Below are positions 7,188 to 13,077 of a DNA stretch of 42,700 nucleotides, in pieces. The notes below the pieces were generated by a model. It did not search any database, was not told the DNA's origin, and saw only the letters and a list, made by a program, of their open reading frames with translations. Source of the stretch: a virus; IMG/VR virus record IMGVR_UViG_3300033388_002348, positions 1 to 42,700 of that record; one strand, 5' to 3'. The translations under genes and the position numbers were made by a program. Position 1 is the stretch's first letter, and every line of letters starts with the position of its first letter.

Positions 7188-7206
7188 TGTTACGCTCAAT
7201 GTAACA
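7188..7206. promoter_or_regulatory. Operator-like inverted repeat TGTTAC-N7-GTAACA
   Basis: A perfect 6-bp inverted repeat with a 7-bp centre. It overlaps the extended -10 of the leftward promoter (minus-strand TGTTACATT). A related site (TGTTAC-N7-GTATGA) at 7281-7299 overlaps the -10 of the rightward promoter and the regulator start. The arrangement suggests two operators bound by the adjacent Cro-like protein. Confidence 0.6.
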
Positions 7207-7226
7207 GACAAATTATCCCTTGTCAA
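7198..7226 (-). promoter_or_regulatory. Leftward early promoter
   Basis: On the minus strand TTGACA (7226-7221) is followed after 17 bases by TACATT (7203-7198), which is preceded by TG-N, an extended -10. It points into the leftward operon whose first start is at 7163. The -10 is embedded in the TGTTAC operator repeat, so repressor binding would block it. Confidence 0.6.
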
Positions 7227-7260
7227 GCGAATAATTAAATTAATTACACAAATAAAACCC

Positions 7261-7289
7261 TTGACATGATATTATCGGTATGTTACAAG
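7261..7289 (+). promoter_or_regulatory. Rightward promoter of the Cro-like regulator, probably leaderless
   Basis: TTGACA (7261-7266), a 17-base spacer and TACAAG (7284-7289) with an upstream TG-N extended -10. Six bases separate the -10 from the ATG at 7296, so transcription would start at or next to the initiation codon, as in the leaderless cI mRNA of lambda. The second operator half-site TGTTAC (7281-7286) lies on the -10. Confidence 0.6.
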
Positions 7290-7299
7290 TTGGGTATGA
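7281..7299. promoter_or_regulatory. Second operator-like site, TGTTAC-N7-GTATGA
   Basis: An imperfect copy of the site at 7188-7206 with the same 6-7-6 layout; the right half matches four of six bases. It covers the -10 and the start codon of the regulator, consistent with autoregulation. Confidence 0.45.
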
Positions 7300-7496
7300 A
7301 TAAAAGAATAATTACAGGAAAATGGTTAAAAGGCAAAAGATTTCAGCTTGAATTGAATCAAAAACAACTCGCTGAAAAGCTTGATATTCCACCCCAGACA
7401 TACAATAATTATGAACGTTATAAAACTATGCCGCCTGGATGGATTATTTTAAAGGTTTTTTGGCTAACCACCAAAGAAGAACCAGGAAAGAATTGA
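7296..7496 (+). CDS. Small XRE/Cro-like DNA-binding regulator, 66 aa
   Basis: The ATG at 7296 is preferred over an in-frame start at 7266 because the latter lies inside the promoter. Helix-turn-helix features run from about residues 16 to 40 (LNQKQLAEKLDIPPQTYNNYER), typical of Cro/CI proteins. There is no room for a CI-type oligomerisation domain, so it is Cro-like. The end (WIILKVFWLTTKEEPGKN) is shorter and more hydrophobic than usual for this family and might reflect an old frameshift. It sits between divergent promoters that carry matching operators and probably controls the switch between left and right transcription. Confidence 0.8.
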   Translation: MNKRIITGKWLKGKRFQLELNQKQLAEKLDIPPQTYNNYERYKTMPPGWIILKVFWLTTKEEPGKN

Positions 7497-7506
7497 ATGA
7501 TTGAAT

Positions 7507-7667
7507 ATGTGGGCTTTCGTTATTGGCCGAGTCCGGTATAGGCATTATTCTGTTTCTTAAAAAATAGGGAGTCATGCCCTGAAGATATAAGATAGGAATA
7601 AGACACTGGTTCAAATCCAGTATTTCGAAAAAATAAGGGGAGTGATCATAGCCTTAAAAGCCCACAT
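7507..7667 (+). ncRNA. Candidate structured RNA 1, closed by a perfect 11-bp stem
   Basis: ATGTGGGCTTT (7507-7517) pairs perfectly with AAAGCCCACAT (7657-7667). Inside are a tRNA T-arm look-alike (ACTGG, loop TTCAAAT, CCAGT at 7605-7621), AGGG/CCCT with a 7-base loop (7566-7580), TATTT/AAATA (7621-7635), TTATT/AATAA (7520-7524 with 7632-7636) and AAGG/CCTT (7635-7655). All frames are interrupted. It begins 11 bases after the Cro-like gene stop and would be on that transcript. No known family was recognised; the T-loop sequence fits the TTCRANY consensus but no acceptor or D arm accompanies it. Confidence 0.6.
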
Positions 7668-7691
7668 TTTTACTTAGGAGTATTTATGATT

Positions 7692-7753
7692 TGTGCAACT
7701 GAGGTGGGGTGGAGGACAAGGAGCTAATGACGATTAGCTGTGTAAGTTGCGCA
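7692..7753 (+). ncRNA. Candidate structured RNA 2, 62 nt
   Basis: TGTGCAACT (7692-7700) pairs with AGTTGCGCA (7745-7753) over nine positions including one G-U. Inside is a 7-bp hairpin AGCTAAT-GACG-ATTAGCT (7722-7739) and a G-rich strand (GAGGTGGGGTGGAGGAC). The region also contains two short overlapping reading frames with plausible ribosome binding sites: 13 codons from 7686 (MICATEVGWRTRS) and, coupled by TAATG, 25 codons from 7727 containing a CVSC motif. It could therefore be a leader-peptide region, a structured RNA or both. Confidence 0.45.
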
Positions 7754-7760
7754 TTTAATT

Positions 7761-7904
7761 TGTGGGCTATGTTATTTCACGGTAGCATCAGAAAAAGTAG
7801 GTGAACTTCTTACCCAATTGAGTGGAGCGAAAGCTTAGAAGCGATGAAGTTGGCTACAGTTAACATACCGTATAGACAGAACCACAAGAAAGAAGTAGCC
7901 CACA
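7761..7904 (+). ncRNA. Candidate structured RNA 3, closed by a 9-bp stem shared with RNA 1
   Basis: TGTGGGCTA (7761-7769) pairs with TAGCCCACA (7896-7904). Eight of these nine bases are the same as in the closing stem of RNA 1. Interior pairings include ACGGTA/TACCGT (7779-7784 with 7866-7871), the competing GTAGC/GCTAC (7782-7786 with 7853-7857), AAGT/ACTT, and a GAAA tetraloop hairpin AGC-GAAA-GCT (7827-7836). It ends 23 bases before the next gene start at 7928. Only a 24-codon frame without a good ribosome binding site is found inside. Function unknown. Confidence 0.55.
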
Positions 7905-7927
7905 TTTTAACCATGTAAGGAGTTAGT

Positions 7928-8122
7928 ATGATAATAAAAAAAATATTTACCAAAAAAGAAGCCAAGGAGCTATGGGAAAACAACCAAGTAAGATACGCTG
8001 AAATAGCTCACAGTTACCCGTGTTGTGATTTACCTACTGATACACAATGTGTGTGGTGTGATGAAGCCATAGCGAAAGAATGGGAGTGTCCTAAACTTAA
8101 AAAACAAGGATATTATGAGTGA
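7928..8122 (+). CDS. Small Cys-containing protein, 64 aa
   Basis: First protein gene after the RNA elements, with AAGGAG as ribosome binding site. A basic helical N-terminus (MIIKKIFTKKEAKELWE) precedes YPCCDLPTDTQCVWCDEAI and ECPKL; the Cys residues suggest a small zinc-binding site. Its stop overlaps the next start (TGATG), so translation is coupled. No family recognised. Confidence 0.6.
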   Translation: MIIKKIFTKKEAKELWENNQVRYAEIAHSYPCCDLPTDTQCVWCDEAIAKEWECPKLKKQGYYE

Positions 8123-8328
8123 TGGATAAACTAAAATGGAAATATGATAAAATATATAAAACATGGAGTACGGAAATAAAAAGTGACATTTATGGGGATG
8201 GCTGCGCTTATATTAGAAAGATGTTTTCGTTTAAGTTGTACGAATTAACATTTAATGATTGCGGTCCTCTTTTTTTTGAAAAATTCAAATCAGCCAAAGA
8301 AGTAGCGAGGCTTATGATATATGGATAA
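8122..8328 (+). CDS. Hypothetical protein, 68 aa
   Basis: The ATG at 8122 overlaps the previous stop; a GTG at 8119 is a less likely alternative. Lys- and aromatic-rich (MDKLKWKYDKIYKTW; MFSFKLYELTFND). The first bases, ATGGATAAACTAA, recur at the start of the next gene, so the two 5' ends look duplicated although the proteins are otherwise different. Function unknown. Confidence 0.55.
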   Translation: MDKLKWKYDKIYKTWSTEIKSDIYGDGCAYIRKMFSFKLYELTFNDCGPLFFEKFKSAKEVARLMIYG

Positions 8329-8542
8329 ACTAATAATAGACAACCAAATGAGAGAAAAACTTGCTGTGAAATATTACAAAGCGTATAGCGTTCTGTGTCA
8401 CAGCCTCCAAGAGAATATCTCTGGCGGGGATGCAGAGGAATTAAGAGAAATAAGAATGTTAATTTTTAATAAATATAAAAAGTATGATCCTGATAATTCA
8501 TTTAACGTAACACAAATAGACAACCAGACAAAGGAGAAATAA
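8321..8542 (+). CDS. Hypothetical helical protein, 73 aa
   Basis: Overlaps the previous gene by eight bases. Mostly helical (QMREKLAVKYYKAYSVLCHSLQ; EELREIRMLIFNKYKKY). The last codons and the ribosome binding site for the next gene are contained in a 20-base sequence that recurs at the end of the following gene (see repeat 8517-8536). Function unknown. Confidence 0.55.
   Translation: MDKLIIDNQMREKLAVKYYKAYSVLCHSLQENISGGDAEELREIRMLIFNKYKKYDPDNSFNVTQIDNQTKEK
8517..8536 (+). repeat. 20-bp direct repeat, copy 1 (gene end plus ribosome binding site)
   Basis: TAGACAACCAGACAAAGGAG occurs here and again at 8700-8719. In both places it encodes the last residues DNQTKE of one gene and supplies AAGGAG for the next. 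A partial copy (TAGACAACCA) is at 8338-8347. The pattern suggests small-gene shuffling or duplication at gene boundaries. Confidence 0.85.
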
Positions 8543-8545
8543 AAA

Positions 8546-8725
8546 ATGGATAGTATGCCAGTAGATCAATGTTGCGTTTGTAACGATCCGCTTGACCATC
8601 AATACGCCGGATTCTGTGAATGCTGCAAAGGTGCTTTTTGTTGGACACATTGTGGTGACTGGGGTGTATTGGGGCATATGTGTAATAATTGTGGTGACTT
8701 AGACAACCAGACAAAGGAGACATAG
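8546..8725 (+). CDS. Cys-rich double zinc-finger protein, 59 aa
   Basis: Starts ten bases after AAGGAG. Nine Cys and three His residues are arranged as CCVC, CECC, CWTHC and CNNC with GH and DH residues between them, enough for two zinc sites in a RING-, B-box- or zinc-ribbon-like fold. The C-terminal LDNQTKET matches the end of the previous protein because of the 20-bp DNA repeat. The compact cross-brace-like Cys/His spacing is noteworthy for a phage, but no assignment is possible by eye. Confidence 0.65.
   Translation: MDSMPVDQCCVCNDPLDHQYAGFCECCKGAFCWTHCGDWGVLGHMCNNCGDLDNQTKET
8700..8719 (+). repeat. 20-bp direct repeat, copy 2
   Basis: Second exact copy of the sequence at 8517-8536, again forming the end of one gene and the ribosome binding site of the next. 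Confidence 0.85.
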
Positions 8726-8727
8726 AG

Positions 8728-8964
8728 ATGAAAACGTATAGTGTTTTGATGCCATTTGCCGGATCAATGACGTTGGAGGTTGAGGCTGAAAATGAAGATG
8801 ATGCTAAAGAAAAATTTTATGAAGAAATCGAACAGGTTAGTTTTAAGATGGCCGAAACTGATAAAAAGGGGATTGATGTTTGTTGGGACTTTCATGAAAA
8901 AATTGTTGGGGGCAATGTTTGTTACGCCGAGTGGAATAATATGGAAATTGAGGAGATAGAATAA
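8728..8964 (+). CDS. Small acidic protein, 78 aa
   Basis: MKTYSVLMPFAGSMTLEVEAENEDDAKEKFYEEI follows a beta-strand, beta-strand, helix pattern seen in many small phage proteins (an alternating strand pair followed by an acidic ENEDDAKEKF helix). Overlaps the next gene by one base (TAATG). Function unknown. Confidence 0.65.
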   Translation: MKTYSVLMPFAGSMTLEVEAENEDDAKEKFYEEIEQVSFKMAETDKKGIDVCWDFHEKIVGGNVCYAEWNNMEIEEIE

Positions 8965-9254
8965 TGAGCCTATTTAAAAACAACCCCCAAGGAGTAGACA
9001 TACAATACTTGGATGCTTTAGAATCAATTACAGGCGAGTATGTCTTTTATATAAGCTCCAGGAACTTTAAATTAAAGATTGAGGGAAAAGGAGACACAGA
9101 AGATGATGCTATTCGGCAATTCGTTGTAAACTTTGCCAAGGAGTTGCACCTACCGAGTGCATACGAATGGGAAAACGTTCAGCCTTGGTGGAAACGCCTT
9201 TTAAATAGACTGAGGAAGGCTGTGGGTAGGGCGGCAATAGATTACAAGGAGTAA
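8964..9254 (+). CDS. Hypothetical protein, 96 aa
   Basis: Starts on the last base of the preceding stop. Contains the same kind of acidic motif as its neighbour (KGDTEDDAIRQFVVNFAKEL) and a basic, Trp-rich C-terminal helix (WKRLLNRLRKAVGRAA) that could contact nucleic acid or membrane. Function unknown. Confidence 0.6.
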   Translation: MSLFKNNPQGVDIQYLDALESITGEYVFYISSRNFKLKIEGKGDTEDDAIRQFVVNFAKELHLPSAYEWENVQPWWKRLLNRLRKAVGRAAIDYKE

Positions 9255-9257
9255 GAT

Positions 9258-9365
9258 ATGAATAATGAATGTAAAAAATGTAAAAGTACTGAGGTAATTT
9301 CAAGGCAAATTATGGATTTTAGGTTTTATGTGTGCTGTAAATGTGGGCATCAATGGAAACCCTAA
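9258..9365 (+). CDS. Minimal zinc-ribbon protein, 35 aa
   Basis: The ATG at 9258 is six bases after AAGGAG. The whole product is one zinc ribbon: ECKKCKSTEV at the start and YVCCKCGHQWKP at the end, CxxC...CxxC. The zinc-ribbon pattern and the ribosome binding site support it as real. Possible roles are nucleic acid binding or binding a host polymerase or ribosome factor. Confidence 0.6.
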   Translation: MNNECKKCKSTEVISRQIMDFRFYVCCKCGHQWKP

Positions 9366-9386
9366 CCCCCATACAGAGAGGATGAG

Positions 9387-9575
9387 ATGCGAGAAATAAA
9401 AATTAATCAGGATCATCCGTGGGCGAAACAACCACGATGGAAAAAACGATTAAACGGTGTCGCTTGTTATGCAATCAGTATGTTCGTAAGCCTGATTAAT
9501 CCTGAAGCAGTGGATATGGCTTTGTATAAAAACTTAAGGGATCAGTTTATTGAGGGAAAAAATAAAAACTGTTAG
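9387..9575 (+). CDS. Hypothetical protein, 62 aa
   Basis: Basic N-terminal half (HPWAKQPRWKKRLNG) followed by a hydrophobic stretch (VACYAISMFVSLINPEAV) that may be a membrane or buried helix. GAGAGGATGAG supplies the ribosome binding site. Function unknown. Confidence 0.55.
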   Translation: MREIKINQDHPWAKQPRWKKRLNGVACYAISMFVSLINPEAVDMALYKNLRDQFIEGKNKNC

Positions 9576-9588
9576 TGAGGTGTGAAGG

Positions 9589-9762
9589 ATGAAAGAAAAA
9601 AGAATAATTGAGCAATGCCATATATGTGATGATAATGACGACCTCGATCCGTTAACACTGTGCGAGGACTGCATGAACCTCGTTAAGGTGTTAATAGATT
9701 GTCGAAAAAAAATAAGCAGGGCATCTAAAGAAATAAATAAAATGGCTAAAATTAAACCTTGA
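9589..9762 (+). CDS. Small zinc-ribbon protein, 57 aa
   Basis: Starts at 9589 after GTGAAGG. QCHICDDNDDLDPLTLCEDCMNL forms CxxC-N13-CxxC, a typical zinc-finger knuckle, followed by a basic helix (DCRKKISRASKEINKMAKIK). The end of the gene carries the TTGACA element of a possible promoter for the next gene. Function unknown. Confidence 0.6.
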   Translation: MKEKRIIEQCHICDDNDDLDPLTLCEDCMNLVKVLIDCRKKISRASKEINKMAKIKP

Positions 9763-9788
9763 CAGATAGATAAAGAAAGGTGTAAATA
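9759..9788 (+). promoter_or_regulatory. Possible promoter upstream of the 9796 gene
   Basis: TTGACA (9759-9764), then TAAATA (9783-9788) at 18-base spacing, with the ATG at 9796 only seven bases further. There is no ribosome binding site at normal distance from that ATG, so the mRNA may be leaderless. The -10 match is weak, hence low confidence. Confidence 0.35.
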
Positions 9789-9795
9789 TACACAT

Positions 9796-9993
9796 ATGGA
9801 AAAACTGGCAGAGAAAATACAGATCAAAGCTATTAAATTGAAACTTGGTAATGGGTGGCAGAAAAAAGTATCTGAAGACCTTGGAATAAATTACACACAG
9901 TTTAATATGGCTTTGAATCTTTACAGGACAGATCAAGTATCGTATGATATTTTAGTTAAGGCAAATGATTATCTGAACAAATACACTAATTAA
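9796..9993 (+). CDS. Small putative DNA-binding (HTH-like) protein, 65 aa
   Basis: Basic first helix (MEKLAEKIQIKAIKLKLG) followed by WQKKVSEDLGINYTQFNMALNLYR, which fits a helix-turn-helix, and a closing helix (YDILVKANDYLNKYTN). It lies directly upstream of the replication initiator gene behind a possible leaderless promoter, so it could regulate replication gene expression, like a cII-type regulator by position. Identity uncertain. Confidence 0.55.
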   Translation: MEKLAEKIQIKAIKLKLGNGWQKKVSEDLGINYTQFNMALNLYRTDQVSYDILVKANDYLNKYTN

Positions 9994-10027
9994 TATTTTT
10001 TTAAACTACATGTGAACAACTACACTT

Positions 10028-10774
10028 ATGAATGGATGGATTAAGCTACATAGAAAATTTATACAATGGGGATGGTATAAAAAGGACGGTATGGTAAGAC
10101 TATTTGTACATTTATTATTATCAGCAAACCACAAAGAAAATCAGTGGCAAGGGGTTGTTGTAAAACGGGGCCAATTAATAACTGGCAGAAAATCCTTGTC
10201 TCAAGATACTGGTATGTCTGAACAGTCTATACGCACATGCCTTGCTCGCATGAAATCAACCAACGAAGTCACCAGCAAATCAACCAACAAGTTTAGTATA
10301 ATAACTATCTGTAATTACGAAGAATACCAAGGCGGTGAAAATGAAATCAACCAGCAAATCAACCAACTACCACCCAGCAATCAACCAGCAATCAACCAGC
10401 AATCAACCACAAACAAGAATGTAAAGAAGGAAAAGAATGACAAGAAGAAAGATATACACACAGAAATCCTTGACCATTTAAAATTTAAAATTACAGACAC
10501 AGGTTTCTCTGATCATAAAGACAAAATAATAGAATTCTATAAATACAGAATGAACAAGCCAAAGAAAGAACAGTATAGAACCACAAAAGGAATTGATGGA
10601 TTATTTCGGGATTTGATTAATTGCCAGAAATCAGGCTTAAATTTAATTGAGTGTATGGACATAGCTATGGAAAAAGAGTGGCTCACACCAGATGTTAAAT
10701 ATTTTAAAGGTGAATCAAAACCCAAACAAGAACCCCAAGGCAACCCTAAATTCAGTGAGGATATGTTGACATGA
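10028..10774 (+). CDS. Replication protein, lambda O / DnaD-like
   Basis: 248 aa. The N-terminus (MNGWIKLHRKFIQWGWYKKDGMVRLFVHLLLSANH ... RGQLITGRKSLSQDTGMSEQSIRTCLARMKS) is the winged-helix domain typical of phage replication initiators related to lambda O and DnaD. A Gln/Asn-rich linker (NEINQQINQLPPSNQPAINQ) is encoded by DNA iterons. The C-terminal domain (FKITDTGFSDHKDKIIEFYKYRMNKPKKEQ ... GLFRDLINCQ) resembles helicase-loader-interacting parts of such proteins. It overlaps the methyltransferase start by ATGA. It should bind the iterons in its own gene and recruit the DnaB-like helicase encoded at 11763. Confidence 0.82.
   Translation: MNGWIKLHRKFIQWGWYKKDGMVRLFVHLLLSANHKENQWQGVVVKRGQLITGRKSLSQDTGMSEQSIRTCLARMKSTNEVTSKSTNKFSIITICNYEEYQGGENEINQQINQLPPSNQPAINQQSTTNKNVKKEKNDKKKDIHTEILDHLKFKITDTGFSDHKDKIIEFYKYRMNKPKKEQYRTTKGIDGLFRDLINCQKSGLNLIECMDIAMEKEWLTPDVKYFKGESKPKQEPQGNPKFSEDMLT
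10254..10409 (+). repeat. Iteron cluster, probable replication origin inside the initiator gene
   Basis: Seven copies of AATCAACCA start at 10254, 10278, 10345, 10357, 10379, 10390 and 10401; the last three are spaced exactly 11 bases apart as AATCAACCAGC. A purine-rich tract follows (about 10410-10460). Iterons in the linker of the initiator gene next to an asymmetric purine-rich region is the lambda-type origin layout. Confidence 0.7.
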
Positions 10775-11760
10775 TAAAATTAATACATGGTGATTGCCTT
10801 GAAAAAATGGAAGATATTCCTATAAAATATATAGATTTAATAGTGATAGATCCACCGTATAATATAAAAAAAGCAAACTGGGATAAATTTAAATCACTTA
10901 AAGAATATGTTGACTTTATGTCCTTAGTATTTAAACACTGTGAAAGAGTATTAAAAGACAATGGCAGCTTTTATTTTTTCCATAATGATTTTCTAAAAAT
11001 GGTAGAATTACAAAATTATATAAATATAAATACTAAATTTGTTTTTAACAGTTTAATACATTGGATAAAACCTTCATTTAGGCCACTAAGCTGGAAAAAT
11101 CCACGCGAAACATCAAACTTAAGAAGTTGGTTTAACTGTGTTGAATATTGTTTGTATTATACTTTTCAGGATAAAACAGGGTTACAACAAATTGAAAAAG
11201 AATATATAGCTCCAAGGAATCCGTTTGCTATAGAACTGAAAAAGGCAAGGATAAAAAAAGGTGTTAGTGTAAATCAAGTTGCTGAATATGGTAAATTTTA
11301 TGGAAATGTTAATCATGGTGGAGCTGTTACAAATTGGGAAAAAGGATACAATGTGCCTTTAGAATGCCAATGGAATATTTTATGTAAAAATTTACCAATA
11401 AAAAGACAGGAATATGAAGAACTGAGACAGGAATATGAAGAACTGAGACAGGAACATGAAAGTTTACGTTATGTCCATAACATAGATAAAAGTCATAATA
11501 ATATTTGGGAAAGTAAAGAACATAATAACGGGAAATATCATCCAACACAAAAACCTATCGATATTATAGAAAGAATAATCAACACAAGTAGTAACGAAAA
11601 TGATATAGTTTTAGATTTTTTTATGGGTTCTGGGACAACAGGAGTTGCATGTAAAAGATTAAACAGAAATTTCATAGGTATTGAACTTGATGAAAATTAC
11701 TTTAATATAGCCGAAAAACGAATTAATGAATCAGTGCAATCTGATTTACCAGGATTTTAA
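10771..11760 (+). CDS. DNA (N6-adenine or N4-cytosine) methyltransferase with inserted HTH domain
   Basis: 329 aa. Catalytic motif IV DPPY at residues 27-30 comes first and the SAM-binding FMGSGTTG at 284-291 comes last, with KYHPTQKP at 255-262: the permuted (beta-type) order of N4/N6 amino-methyltransferases. Between them, residues about 150-210 form an XRE-like helix-turn-helix (FAIELKKARIKKGVSVNQVAEYGK ... GGAVTNWEKGYNVP), followed by three near-repeats RQEYEEL / RQEYEEL / RQEHESL (about 212-233) likely to be a short coiled coil. The insert replaces the usual target-recognition region. It overlaps the initiator gene and precedes the helicase gene. Probable role: modifying phage DNA against host restriction or marking origin DNA. 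Confidence 0.9.
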   Translation: MIKLIHGDCLEKMEDIPIKYIDLIVIDPPYNIKKANWDKFKSLKEYVDFMSLVFKHCERVLKDNGSFYFFHNDFLKMVELQNYININTKFVFNSLIHWIKPSFRPLSWKNPRETSNLRSWFNCVEYCLYYTFQDKTGLQQIEKEYIAPRNPFAIELKKARIKKGVSVNQVAEYGKFYGNVNHGGAVTNWEKGYNVPLECQWNILCKNLPIKRQEYEELRQEYEELRQEHESLRYVHNIDKSHNNIWESKEHNNGKYHPTQKPIDIIERIINTSSNENDIVLDFFMGSGTTGVACKRLNRNFIGIELDENYFNIAEKRINESVQSDLPGF

Positions 11761-11762
11761 TA

Positions 11763-13076
11763 ATGAATATACCCCCCCAAGACATAGACATAGAAGAACA
11801 AATAATATCATCCATGCTTATAAACCCCGAAGACCTGGAACAGGCGCTTGATATATTAGATTATAACGACTTTTATAAAAACAGTCACTCATTAATATTC
11901 AGAACATGCCGTTACCTACACAACAGAAGGGACCCAATTGAGCCTTTAACCATATCAAATGTGCTAAAAACCCAGGATAGGCTTACTGAAATAGGTGGAC
12001 CAGGCGGACTTTCTAAATTTCTTGATTTACCCCAAGCCATAAATATAGAATTTGCCTGTCAGAGAATAAAAGAACACTCAGTCCGGAGACAGATAATTGA
12101 AAAATGCAATGAGATATCTAAAAACTGTTTTGATCTAAACAACGAGGCTTTACACGTATTAGACACAGCACAGAGGGATATATTAAAAATAGAGCTTACC
12201 ACCAAGCCAGAATTTTATGAAATTAAAGATTTGGTGATGGATGTATCAGACAAAATGGAGTCGATAAATAAAAATAAACATGTATATTCAGGTGTCACCA
12301 CAGGGTTTTACGCACTTGATAAAGTAACCGGCGGTATGCAAAACTCTGATTTGATCATAGTGGCGGGAAGGCCCGGTTTGGGAAAGACGGCATTTGTTTT
12401 AAATATAGCAAGAAATGGAGCACGAAAAGGATTTGCTTCGGGAATCTTTGAGCTTGAAATGTCTAAAGAGCAGTTAGTTTATAGGATGCTTGCATCTGAT
12501 TCGGGTATTAATTTGATTAAGTTCAGAAACGGTGGTTTTACCCCTGGTGATTTTATGGACATGAATTTGGCTCAATCAGCCCTGTATGATACAAATATTA
12601 TAATCGATGATACGCCGTCATTGACCGTCATGGAAATAAAAAGACGGGCCAGGAAAATGAAAAAAGATAACAATATTAATATGATAGTTATAGATTATCT
12701 CACATTAATGAAAATAGAATCAACCAAAAAGAACCGATCAAATGAGGTTGGCGAGGTTACCCGGGAACTAAAAGGGCTTGCAAAAGAACTAAATATTCCG
12801 GTTATTCTGCTTTGTCAATTGAATCGTAAGGTTGAGGAAAGGTCAATAAAAAAACCAATGTTGTCAGATCTAAGAGATTCTGGTGAAATTGAAGAACACG
12901 CAGATGTGATTATGCTTTTATATAGAGATGATTATTACAACAAAGATGAGAACAACCCATTAAAAGGAATCGCTGAAATCAACATTGCCAAACAAAGAAA
13001 TGGGCCAGTATGCATGGTCGAGTTAAAATGGGATGCCAAAGCAACCCGGTTCGATAATTTAGAAAGGGGAGAATAA
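11763..13076 (+). CDS. Replicative DNA helicase, DnaB-like
   Basis: 437 aa, close to cellular DnaB size. The N-terminal DnaB domain starts PPQDIDIEEQIISSMLINPEDLEQALD. The RecA-like core has Walker A GRPGLGKTA at about 202-210, FELEMSKEQLVYRML, Walker B MIVIDYL at about 307-313, VILLCQLNRKVEER and the SGEIEEHADVIMLLYRDDYY motif. It unwinds DNA ahead of the host replisome and should be loaded by the O-like protein at the iteron origin. Two bases separate it from the methyltransferase stop and one base from the next gene. Confidence 0.95.
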   Translation: MNIPPQDIDIEEQIISSMLINPEDLEQALDILDYNDFYKNSHSLIFRTCRYLHNRRDPIEPLTISNVLKTQDRLTEIGGPGGLSKFLDLPQAINIEFACQRIKEHSVRRQIIEKCNEISKNCFDLNNEALHVLDTAQRDILKIELTTKPEFYEIKDLVMDVSDKMESINKNKHVYSGVTTGFYALDKVTGGMQNSDLIIVAGRPGLGKTAFVLNIARNGARKGFASGIFELEMSKEQLVYRMLASDSGINLIKFRNGGFTPGDFMDMNLAQSALYDTNIIIDDTPSLTVMEIKRRARKMKKDNNINMIVIDYLTLMKIESTKKNRSNEVGEVTRELKGLAKELNIPVILLCQLNRKVEERSIKKPMLSDLRDSGEIEEHADVIMLLYRDDYYNKDENNPLKGIAEINIAKQRNGPVCMVELKWDAKATRFDNLERGE

Positions 13077-13077
13077 G

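Noticed and set aside
7556-7628. Ordinary tRNA gene around the T-arm at 7605-7621
   Set aside because: No acceptor stem or D arm can be placed; the AGTCATG loop lacks U33.
7507-7667. Group I intron core, suggested by AAGATATA at 7582-7589
   Set aside because: Only this short match to the S element is present; the paired R element (GACTA-type) and P7 are missing, and there is no interrupted gene around it.
7507-7904. Retron msr/msd RNA, suggested by the inverted closing repeats
   Set aside because: No reverse transcriptase gene was found in the window, and the branching G context is not evident.
10254-10409. CRISPR array
   Set aside because: Repeats are only 9-11 bases, spacing is 11-70 bases and they lie inside a coding gene.
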